From Pectobacterium parmentieri (lineage in GTDB: Bacteria > Pseudomonadota > Gammaproteobacteria > Enterobacterales > Enterobacteriaceae), in contig NZ_CP015749.1 of assembly GCF_001742145.1 (NCBI RefSeq), positions 248,001-312,000 of the forward strand: a stretch of DNA of 64,000 nucleotides, written 5' to 3'. The position numbers were made by a program, and so were the translations under genes. This document shows positions 51,061 to 58,738 of this stretch, piece by piece (the stretch's first letter is position 1; each line of letters opens with the position of its first letter). The notes under the pieces were generated by a model, which worked only from the letters and a program-made list of their open reading frames with translations, was not told the DNA's origin and did no database searches.

Positions 51061-51729
51061 ATGACCTATCAGCTTAATTTTTCCGCACTGTTGCCGTTCT
51101 GGCCTGAGCTGCTGGCGGGGCTGTGGGTCACCATTGAGCTGACAGTCATGGCAACCTTCGGCGGTATCGCCATTGGTATCTGCGGGGCGGCCTTGCGTAG
51201 CGGCAAGCCCACCCTGCTGAGTCGGCTGTGGGGGATCTACGTCGAGCTGATCCGCAATACGCCGTTTGTGGTTCAGTTGTTCTTTATCGTCTTCGGCTTG
51301 CCGAGTCTGGGTTGGAAGCTGACGGCCGGGGAGGCTGCGCTGTTAGCGATGTTGATTAATCTTGGCGCGTACAGCACCGAGATTATTCGTGCGGGCATTC
51401 AGGTGACGCCGAAAGGCCAGTGGGAAGCCGCTCGCGTGCTGGGGCTGACGCGGATGCAGACTTTTCTGCGCGTGATTTTGCCGCCTGCGCTCCAGCGGAT
51501 TTATCCGGCGCTGGTCAGTCAATGCATTATTGTCATGCTGGGATCGTCGGTGGTGTCACAGGTTTCCTACGAGGAACTGACCTTTGCCGCTAACCTGATT
51601 CAGTCCCGTACTTTTCTGAGCTTTGAAGTGTATCTGGCGACCACGCTGTGTTATCTCGTGTTGTCTGTTCTGATGCGGCAACTTTTACTGCTGGCAGGTC
51701 GGCGTTTCTTAGGGAGTCAGCAATCATGA
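51061..51729 (+). CDS. ABC transporter permease 1 of the ureide locus
   Basis: 222 residues, HisM/GlnP type, with several membrane helices and EAA loop EAARVLGLTRMQTFLRVILPPA. Starts 12 bases after the binding-protein stop and overlaps the second permease as ATGA. Two different permeases imply a heterodimer. Confidence 0.9.
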   Translation: MTYQLNFSALLPFWPELLAGLWVTIELTVMATFGGIAIGICGAALRSGKPTLLSRLWGIYVELIRNTPFVVQLFFIVFGLPSLGWKLTAGEAALLAMLINLGAYSTEIIRAGIQVTPKGQWEAARVLGLTRMQTFLRVILPPALQRIYPALVSQCIIVMLGSSVVSQVSYEELTFAANLIQSRTFLSFEVYLATTLCYLVLSVLMRQLLLLAGRRFLGSQQS

Positions 51730-52379
51730 CATTTACCGACTGGGATATTGTGCGCAACCTGCTGCTGGCGGCGCGTTGGACGCTGCTATTGTCGCTGACG
51801 GCCTTCATCGGCGGGGCGCTGGTGACGTTTCCGCTTATGCTGTTGCGGCTGACCAAACGCAAATGGGCGACGCGCTTTGTCCATCTGTATTCCGAGTTAT
51901 TTCAGGGCACGCCGCTGCTGATGCAGTTGTTTCTCGCGTTCTTCGGTCTGGCGCTGTTCGGTATTGATGTCAGCCCGTGGACGGCGGCCGCACTGGCGCT
52001 GACGCTGTTTACCAGCGCCTTTCTGGTGGATATCTGGTGCGGCAGCGTGGAAGCGTTACCGAAAGGGCAGTGGGAAGCGTCGCGCTGTCTCGGGCTGGAT
52101 TTCGGTCAGACGCTCTATCGGGTGATTGCGCCGCAGGCGATGCGTATTGCCATCGCACCTACCGTTGGGTTCTCCGTGCAGGTGATCAAAGGCACCGCGC
52201 TGGCGTCGATCATCGGGTTTATCGAACTGACCAAAGCGGGAACCATGTTGAATAACGTGACCTATCAGCCGTTTAAAGTGTTCGGATTGGTGGCGCTGGG
52301 CTATTTCCTGATGTGCTATCCGCTCTCTTACTACAGCCGCTATCTGGAGAAGAAATTCAATGCCGCTCATCACCATTAA
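51726..52379 (+). CDS. ABC transporter permease 2 of the ureide locus
   Basis: 217 residues from the ATG at 51726, which overlaps the previous stop by four bases (the frame is open further upstream but that part lies within permease 1). EAA loop EASRCLGLDFGQTLYRVIAPQA. It overlaps the ATPase gene by 20 bases, so all subunits are translationally coupled. Confidence 0.9.
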   Translation: MTFTDWDIVRNLLLAARWTLLLSLTAFIGGALVTFPLMLLRLTKRKWATRFVHLYSELFQGTPLLMQLFLAFFGLALFGIDVSPWTAAALALTLFTSAFLVDIWCGSVEALPKGQWEASRCLGLDFGQTLYRVIAPQAMRIAIAPTVGFSVQVIKGTALASIIGFIELTKAGTMLNNVTYQPFKVFGLVALGYFLMCYPLSYYSRYLEKKFNAAHHH

Positions 52380-53103
52380 TCAGGTTCAAAAATATTACGG
52401 CCAGAACCATGTCCTGAAAGGGGTGGATCTGGATATCGAAATGGGTGAGGTTATTTCGATCATCGGGCGCAGCGGTTCGGGTAAGAGCACATTACTGCGT
52501 TGCATGAACGGTCTGGAAGGCTATCAGGACGGCAGTATCAAGCTGGGCGGGGTGACGGTCACCGACAGGGATTCGCAGGCGCGCGAGATCAGCCGCTCGG
52601 TCGGGATGGTGTTCCAGAACTTCAATCTGTTTCCGCACATGACGGCGCTGGAAAACGTGATGCTGGCGCCGCGCCGCGTGCTGGGTAAAAGCGCGGCGGA
52701 GTGTCAGGCGTTAGGCGAACAGATGCTTAACAAGGTTGGGCTGGGTGAACGCCTTCATTATTATCCCGGCAACCTGTCGGGTGGTCAGCAGCAGCGCGTC
52801 GCTATTGCCCGCGCATTGGCGATGAATCCAAAAGTCCTGCTGTGTGACGAAATTACCTCGGCACTCGATCCTGAACTCGTCGGCGAAGTGTTGAAGGTGT
52901 TGGAACAGCTTGCCGCAGAAGGCATGACGCTGATTCTGGTCACGCATGAAATGAATTTTGCCCGCGAAGTGGGCGACCGCGTGGTGTTTATGCATCAGGG
53001 CACCGTCTGGGAGCAGGGCGACAGTAAAACGCTGTTCGCTAACCCGCAGACCCGCGAGTTGAAACAGTTTATCGCCTCGGTACGAGGATTATCGGAAGCG
53101 TAA
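52360..53103 (+). CDS. ABC transporter ATPase of the ureide locus
   Basis: 247 residues with Walker A GRSGSGKST, the signature LSGGQQQR and Walker B LLCDEITSALD, in which isoleucine replaces the usual proline after DE. It is related to the ATPase at 85-816. Followed 49 bases later by hpxJ. Confidence 0.92.
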   Translation: MPLITINQVQKYYGQNHVLKGVDLDIEMGEVISIIGRSGSGKSTLLRCMNGLEGYQDGSIKLGGVTVTDRDSQAREISRSVGMVFQNFNLFPHMTALENVMLAPRRVLGKSAAECQALGEQMLNKVGLGERLHYYPGNLSGGQQQRVAIARALAMNPKVLLCDEITSALDPELVGEVLKVLEQLAAEGMTLILVTHEMNFAREVGDRVVFMHQGTVWEQGDSKTLFANPQTRELKQFIASVRGLSEA

Positions 53104-53152
53104 TGACGCTTTTCGAGTGTGTAAGCCGAAATAAAAGTCTGGAGCAATAACC

Positions 53153-54397
53153 ATGAGCAGCGAACTGTTCGCGCAAATTAATCCCCCTCATCGTTTACTG
53201 ATGGGGCCGGGGCCGATCAACGCCGATCCGCGCGTATTACGGGCAATGTCCAGCCAATTGGTTGGTCAATATGACCCCGCGATGACCCATTATATGAATC
53301 AGGTTATGGCGCTCTATCGTCAACTTTTTCGTACGGAAAACCGCTGGACGATGCTGGTGGACGGCACCTCGCGTGCGGGTATCGAAGCGATCCTGCTGTC
53401 GGCGATCCGCCCCGGTGACAAGGTACTGGTACCAGTATTTGGTCGTTTTGGTCATTTGCTGTGTGAGATTGCCCGCCGCTGCCGTGCCGAGGTCCATACC
53501 ATCGAAGTGCCGTGGGGTGAGGTGTTCTCGCCTGACCAGATCGAAGAAGCGATCAAAGCGGTGCGTCCACGTCTGTTGCTGACGGTGCAGGGCGACACAT
53601 CGACCACCATGTTGCAACCGCTGGCGGAACTGGGTGAGATTTGCCGTCGCCACGGCGTGCTGTTCTACACCGATGCCACCGCGTCTTTTGGCGGGAATCC
53701 TCTGGAAACCGATAAGTGGGGACTGGATGCGGTCTCTGCCGGATTACAGAAGTGTCTGGGCGGGCCGTCTGGCAGCTCACCCATTACGCTCAGCCCGCAG
53801 ATGGAAGCGGTGATCCGCCGCCGTAAATGCATCGAGCAGGGGATCAGAACCGACGCGCATCAGGACGGCGACGACGAGATGATCTATTCCAACTATTTCG
53901 ATCTGGGCATGGTGATGGATTACTGGGGGCCGGAGCGCCTGAATCACCACACCGAAGCAACAAGCATGTTGTTTGCCGCACGCGAGTGTGCGCGGGTGAT
54001 CCTCGAAGAAGGGCTGGATCGCAGCATTGTCCGCCATGCGCTACACGGTAATGCGCTGGTGGCAGGGATTCAGGGAATGGGGCTGGAAACCTTTGGCGAT
54101 CTCAGCCACAAAATGAATAACGTACTGGGCGTGGAGATTCCCGACGGTGTTCACGGCGAACAGGTGCGTAAGCTGCTGTTGGAAGACTTTGCGATTGAGA
54201 TCGGCACTTCATTTGGCCCGCTTCAGGGCAAAATCTGGCGTATTGGCACCATGGGTTACAACGCACGTAAAGACTGCGTGATGCAAACGCTGACGGCGCT
54301 AGAGGCGGTACTGAATCGTCTTGGCTTCCACACCGTGCAGGGCGAGGCCATGCAGGCCGCCTGGAACAGCTATGCGGTGAGCGAGGAGCGTGCATGA
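53153..54397 (+). CDS. hpxJ: Ureidoglycine aminotransferase HpxJ (class V)
   Basis: PLP enzyme that transfers the amino group of ureidoglycine to a keto acid such as glyoxylate or pyruvate, giving oxalurate and an amino acid. 414 residues; the PLP lysine is K200 in AGLQKCLGGPSGSSP, with LLTVQGDTSTTMLQPL and FYTDATASFGG just before. N-terminal LLMGPGPINADPRVL is typical of the alanine-glyoxylate aminotransferase group. Its end overlaps hpxK by four bases. The assignment over other class V enzymes rests partly on the hpxK neighbour. Confidence 0.88.
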   Translation: MSSELFAQINPPHRLLMGPGPINADPRVLRAMSSQLVGQYDPAMTHYMNQVMALYRQLFRTENRWTMLVDGTSRAGIEAILLSAIRPGDKVLVPVFGRFGHLLCEIARRCRAEVHTIEVPWGEVFSPDQIEEAIKAVRPRLLLTVQGDTSTTMLQPLAELGEICRRHGVLFYTDATASFGGNPLETDKWGLDAVSAGLQKCLGGPSGSSPITLSPQMEAVIRRRKCIEQGIRTDAHQDGDDEMIYSNYFDLGMVMDYWGPERLNHHTEATSMLFAARECARVILEEGLDRSIVRHALHGNALVAGIQGMGLETFGDLSHKMNNVLGVEIPDGVHGEQVRKLLLEDFAIEIGTSFGPLQGKIWRIGTMGYNARKDCVMQTLTALEAVLNRLGFHTVQGEAMQAAWNSYAVSEERA

Positions 54398-55683
54398 GTG
54401 AAATTCTGATGTTGCCCGCTGCTGCACAGGCTGCCGCCGAACAGATTATGTCGCGCTGCGATGCACTGGCTGAAATTAGCGAAACGCCCGGTCAACTGAC
54501 CCGTGTTTACCTGTCGCTGGAACACCTGCGTGCCAATAGGCTGGTGGGGGAGTGGATGCGCGAAGCCGGGATGAACGTTTGGCAGGATAGCGTTGGCAAC
54601 ATTTGTGGTCGCTATGAAGGATTAACACCGGATGCACCCGCGTTACTGCTCGGCTCGCATCTGGATACGGTACGCAATGCCGGTCGCTATGACGGGATGC
54701 TAGGCGTATTAACGGCGATTGAGGTAGTGCGCGCATTTCAGCAGCAGGGAATTCGATTGCCCGTGGCGCTGGAAATTATCGGCTTCGGCGATGAGGAGGG
54801 TACGCGTTTTGGCATTACTCTGCTGGGAAGCCGAGGTTTGACGGGCACCTGGCCGGAAAACTGGCTGGCGTGTGAGGATGCAGAAGGCACCAGCGTGGCG
54901 CAGGCGTTGACCATTGCAGGGCTGGACCCGCTTGAGGTGGCGCAGGCGGCACGTCCGGTCAGTGACATCGTCGCTTATCTGGAATTGCACATCGAGCAGG
55001 GGCCGTGTCTGGAACAGCAGGATCTGGCGCTGGGCGTGGTGACGGCAATCAACGGGGCGCGGCGGCTCAACTGCACGTTTCTCGGTCTGGCGGGGCATGC
55101 AGGAACGGTGCCGATGACGCAGCGGCAGGATGCTCTGGCCGCGGCGGCCGACTGGATGGCACAGGCAGAACGGATGACGCGGGAAAGCGATCCTCATCTG
55201 GTCGCTACGTTTGGTACGTTGCAATGCTTACCGGGCGCGGCGAATGTCATCCCCGGTGAAGTGAAGATGACGCTGGATATTCGCGGACCGGAGGATGCGA
55301 CGCTGGATGCGTTGCTGCAAAAACTCCTGACGCTGGCACAGGATATCGCGTACCAGCGCGGCTGCCAGTTCAGCGCCGAAGAGTATTATCGTATTGCGGC
55401 AACCCGCTGCGATCCTACGTTACAGTCGGCATTAAATGAGGCGGTGATGCAGGTGCAGGGGAAAACGCTGATGCTACCGAGCGGCGCAGGGCATGACGCT
55501 ATCGCCATCGCCGAATGCTGGCCAGTGGCGATGCTCTTTGTCCGCTGTCGCAGCGGCATCAGCCACCATCCCGACGAATCCGTTATCACGGCAGATGTGG
55601 CACTGGCATTAAGTGCGCTGGGAAATATGATATTAGCGTATAACGATAACAGTGATTTAGTTTCATCTTTCTCATCGAAATAA
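54394..55683 (+). CDS. hpxK: Allantoate amidohydrolase HpxK
   Basis: Zn/Mn-dependent M20-family hydrolase that opens allantoate to ureidoglycine with release of ammonia and CO2. 429 residues. Metal ligands are visible in LLGSHLDTVRNAGRYDGMLGV (His, Asp, in parts), GFGDEEGTRFG (Glu) and SGAGHDA (His). The dimerisation insert carries ARRLNCTFLGLAGHAGTVPMTQR, the family motif. Last gene of the importer-hpxJK operon. Confidence 0.9.
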   Translation: MSEILMLPAAAQAAAEQIMSRCDALAEISETPGQLTRVYLSLEHLRANRLVGEWMREAGMNVWQDSVGNICGRYEGLTPDAPALLLGSHLDTVRNAGRYDGMLGVLTAIEVVRAFQQQGIRLPVALEIIGFGDEEGTRFGITLLGSRGLTGTWPENWLACEDAEGTSVAQALTIAGLDPLEVAQAARPVSDIVAYLELHIEQGPCLEQQDLALGVVTAINGARRLNCTFLGLAGHAGTVPMTQRQDALAAAADWMAQAERMTRESDPHLVATFGTLQCLPGAANVIPGEVKMTLDIRGPEDATLDALLQKLLTLAQDIAYQRGCQFSAEEYYRIAATRCDPTLQSALNEAVMQVQGKTLMLPSGAGHDAIAIAECWPVAMLFVRCRSGISHHPDESVITADVALALSALGNMILAYNDNSDLVSSFSSK

Positions 55684-55874
55684 GCCAATCTGTATTTTGA
55701 ATGCGGTTTGTGGCATTCGATGCCTTTTCGTTATTTCACCAGGTGAGGCGTAATATTATTTACTAATGTTTTCACTAAATAACCTTGCATATTATCGATC
55801 CACTTTAGCTGTGAACCCGCCAGATAATACATTTAGTTATGCCCCGACGTCGTAATTCTGGCGAGCCTGACGAT

Positions 55875-55897
55875 TGCTATCGCTTGTTGCGATAGCA
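55875..55897 (-). terminator. Hairpin after the omega-aminotransferase gene
   Basis: TGCTATCGC / GCGATAGCA, a 9-bp perfect stem with 5-base loop, 18 bases beyond the aminotransferase stop on the minus strand. A smaller hairpin GAATGC/GCATTC at 55699-55718, followed by TTTT, probably ends the hpxK transcript. Confidence 0.65.
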
Positions 55898-55914
55898 GTG
55901 GGAAAGGATACTAT

Positions 55915-57243
55915 TTAATGTTCTTCGCTGAGCACCTCGCGGAGAATAGAGAAAAGATCGTCAATATAGGTAGGGTTCGAAACCAGTATTGGGGCGATAA
56001 TTAAGGTATCACCAGTGGATTTCAGGTGTAGCCGGCGTTCGAAGAGTTTTTTTTGTAACCGATAACCGCGCTGTCCTGCCTTCTCTGTAGGGTGTAGATC
56101 GATACCGCCTAATAGACCAAATCCACGAATATCGCTAATTATCGGCAGCCCTTGTAGTTCAAATAACTTATCAAGAAAATAAGGGCTTAGTTTTTCTCCG
56201 TTGGCAAAAACGTTCTCTTCTTGATACAGACGTAAAGTGGTGAGTGCTGCCGCGCAGGCTGCCGGGTGGGCACTCCAGGTGTAACCGTGAAAAAATTCAA
56301 TTTCCTGTTCGCCCGCGGCGTTAATAATTTGATCGTAAATACGACGATCGACGGCAACAGCGGCCATAGGCTGTGTGCCGTTGGTCAGTGCCTTGGCAAG
56401 GGTAATAATGTCTGGGCGGATAGAAAATGTTTGGCTGGCGAATGCCTTGCCGGTTCGCCCGAATCCGCAAATCACTTCATCCATAATCAGCAGAATGTCA
56501 TAGCGATCGCACAGTAGCCGGATACGTTCAAGATAGCCTTTGGGCGGAACCAATACGCCAGTAGAGCCCGCGATAGGTTCGATCACGCAGGCCGCAATAT
56601 TTTCAGCGCCATGTAATTCAATCAGGCGTTGCAGATCGTCTGCCAGATAGTCGCCGTGTTCAGGTTGCCCCCGCTGATAACGGTTCTCCTCCAGCCAGGT
56701 ATGGCGTAGGTGAACAACCTGCGGCCAGCTACCTGCAAACTGTCGACGGTTGTTGGTCAGCCCGCTCAATGCTACACCACCAAAGTTGACGCCGTGATAA
56801 GCGCGTTCACGGGATATAAACAACTTACGTGAACTCTGTTTACGGGCCCGTTGGTAGGCAAGTGCGACTTTCAGGGCGCTGTCGATCGCTTCTGAACCGG
56901 AATTTACAAAAAATAGGCGATCAAGCTGTGGGGGAAGAATTTTTGCCAACTCGTTCGCGGTTTCAAATGCCAGAGGATGGCTGCGATAAAAGCTGGGACT
57001 GTAGTCCAGTGTCATAAATTGCTGATAAACCGCATCGGCAATTTCCTGGCGACGATGACCTAAAGCAGAAGTAAACAAACCGGAGACGCCGTCCAGTATG
57101 TGATTCCCTGCGTTGTCCTGATAATAAAACCCTTCAGCTTGAGTAAATAATTTCGGGTCCTGGCGGAAATCCCCGTTTGGTGTAAAGGGAAGCCAGAAGT
57201 TGTCATTAATGATATTACGGAGATCTTTCCGTTGTTTGGTCAT
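55915..57243 (-). CDS. Omega-amino acid:pyruvate aminotransferase (class III), possible taurine-pyruvate transaminase
   Basis: 442 residues, fold type I class III. The PLP lysine is K284 in ITLAKALTNG, with D255 in IMDEVICGFGRTG and the FFVNSGSEAID motif at 111-121. WLPFTPNGDF at the N-terminus, AGSTGVLVPPKGYLE and FFHGYTWSAHP are shared with beta-alanine/omega-amino acid:pyruvate enzymes. This group includes taurine:pyruvate aminotransferases, which give sulfoacetaldehyde and alanine. It is divergent from an SsuA-like gene and next to an IslA-like lyase, which favours taurine, but beta-alanine cannot be excluded. Confidence 0.82.
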   Translation of the reverse strand: MTKQRKDLRNIINDNFWLPFTPNGDFRQDPKLFTQAEGFYYQDNAGNHILDGVSGLFTSALGHRRQEIADAVYQQFMTLDYSPSFYRSHPLAFETANELAKILPPQLDRLFFVNSGSEAIDSALKVALAYQRARKQSSRKLFISRERAYHGVNFGGVALSGLTNNRRQFAGSWPQVVHLRHTWLEENRYQRGQPEHGDYLADDLQRLIELHGAENIAACVIEPIAGSTGVLVPPKGYLERIRLLCDRYDILLIMDEVICGFGRTGKAFASQTFSIRPDIITLAKALTNGTQPMAAVAVDRRIYDQIINAAGEQEIEFFHGYTWSAHPAACAAALTTLRLYQEENVFANGEKLSPYFLDKLFELQGLPIISDIRGFGLLGGIDLHPTEKAGQRGYRLQKKLFERRLHLKSTGDTLIIAPILVSNPTYIDDLFSILREVLSEEH

Positions 57244-57651
57244 GGCGAGTTACCTGATAATGTTTGAATATTTAGTTTTTTCGCAGGACTTACGGTGGGG
57301 CATTTTTTCGGATTAATACACTGAGTGTTTCCTGATGAGAGTATGTTTCATAAAGTTATTGCTAATGTAAAAGATGATTTTTTTCTTTTTTATTGCTGAT
57401 TTTTAATATGGTGGAATATAAAATATTTCAGCATGAGTTATTTAGGATGAATACTATATATTTTATTTTTTCTATTATATTTAATTTCTTTTTATTAACT
57501 TGTTTTTGCGTTTTATTTAACGTCTCATTAATAATTGTTGCTGTGTAGTGCGTTAGACAAATAATCGATATTTTTATCAATATCTGATATTTCATAACAC
57601 CGTTAGATAAAGGCTAGGATGCATTATTCCTTCTGACTCTATGGTGTGTTT
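57244..57651. other. AT-rich divergent promoter region of the sulfonate locus
   Basis: 408 bases between the aminotransferase and the SsuA-like gene, very AT-rich, with long T tracts. It must hold both promoters. I looked for FNR sites (TTGAT-N4-ATCAA): the closest is GAT-N6-ATC near 57571, with wrong spacing, so none is claimed. No gene is seen. Confidence 0.55.
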
Positions 57652-58590
57652 ATGATCGGTTTTTTCCGTTACAGCTTCATTTTCATTGCGTCGCTGGTAC
57701 TTCCTGCGATGGCCTATTCTGCCGATGTAGTACGGATCGGATATCAAAAGTCGGCGACAACGTTAGTTTTGCTAAAAGAAGAAGGTTCTCTGGAAAATAG
57801 GTTACGTTCACAAGGCGTTAAAGTGGAGTGGACACAGTTTCCCGGTGGACCTCAACTGCTGGAAGGGCTGAATATTGGAGCGATTGATTTTGGTTTTACG
57901 GGAGAAACACCGCCAGTATTCGCTCAGGCGGCAAATGCTAATTTGGTTTATGTCGCCAATGAACCTGCTTCCCCGACGGCGGAAGCGATCCTGGTTCTTA
58001 AGGATTCGCCGCTGAGCTCAGTGGCACAGCTAAAAGGGAAAAAGGTTGCCTTAAATAAAGGCTCTAACGTTCATTACTTATTAGTACGGGCGTTGTTCGA
58101 AGCTGGCCTGCAATATAGCGATATCACACCCGTTTATTTACCCCCCGCAGACGCGCGTGCGGCATTTGAAAATGGCAGTGTCGATGCCTGGGTTATCTGG
58201 GATCCTTTCAGTGCTGCGGCAGAAAAACAGATCCATGCTCGGGTGCTGCGCGATGGGCGCGGGATTGTTGATAATTACCAGTTTTATCTGGCAAGGCGCG
58301 ATTTTGCCGACAAACATCCACATATCATCACCGCGCTAATCGAAGAGGTTCGTCTGATTGGCAAGAAAGCCGTCGACTCTCCGGAAGAGGTTGCCCGTCA
58401 GATCGCCCCCTTGTTAGGGCTTCCTGCAAATATCGCCCAGCTTGCCGTTGAGAGGCAGGGCTATGATGCACAGTTTATTTCGCCTGAAGCGATTGCCAGC
58501 CAGCAGCGTATCGCCGATACCTTTGTTGGCCTGAAATTGATTCCGAAAAAGCTGGATATCAAGCAAGCGGTATGGACTCCACCTCAATGA
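57652..58590 (+). CDS. SsuA-like sulfonate-binding periplasmic protein (no permease or ATPase nearby)
   Basis: 312 residues from the ATG at 57652; an in-frame GTG six bases earlier is the alternative. Signal peptide ending AYS-A near residue 25. The sequence is of the SsuA/TauA aliphatic sulfonate-binding group: RIGYQKSATTLVLL, EWTQFPGGPQLLEGL, GAIDFGFTGETPPVFAQAA, YLPPADARAAFENGSVDAWVIWDP (read in parts). No ABC membrane or ATPase subunit lies nearby, so it must use subunits encoded elsewhere or act in another way. It is upstream of the glycyl radical enzyme in the same direction. Confidence 0.87.
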   Translation: MIGFFRYSFIFIASLVLPAMAYSADVVRIGYQKSATTLVLLKEEGSLENRLRSQGVKVEWTQFPGGPQLLEGLNIGAIDFGFTGETPPVFAQAANANLVYVANEPASPTAEAILVLKDSPLSSVAQLKGKKVALNKGSNVHYLLVRALFEAGLQYSDITPVYLPPADARAAFENGSVDAWVIWDPFSAAAEKQIHARVLRDGRGIVDNYQFYLARRDFADKHPHIITALIEEVRLIGKKAVDSPEEVARQIAPLLGLPANIAQLAVERQGYDAQFISPEAIASQQRIADTFVGLKLIPKKLDIKQAVWTPPQ

Positions 58591-58697
58591 CTCATGGCTC
58601 TCTATAGACGCGATTACGGTCGGCTTTGGCACGGATGATCATCTTATGGCAAGGGAAGGCATTACCGATTTTTTTATCGGCACGAGGTGCGTGTTAA

Positions 58698-58715
58698 TCA
58701 AGATACTGATCTTGA
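58698..58715. promoter_or_regulatory. Palindrome TCAAGAT-ACTG-ATCTTGA before islA
   Basis: A perfect 7+4+7 inverted repeat 23 bases upstream of the glycyl radical enzyme ATG. It overlaps the expected leader or promoter and could be an operator. A small CCGAT/ATCGG hairpin at 58665-58680 precedes it. Confidence 0.45.
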
Positions 58716-58738
58716 AATAAATATTATGGGGTACACGA

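Noticed and set aside
57244..57651. A possible FNR site in the sulfonate locus promoter
   Set aside because: The best candidate has GAT-N6-ATC spacing instead of N4, so it does not meet the FNR consensus.
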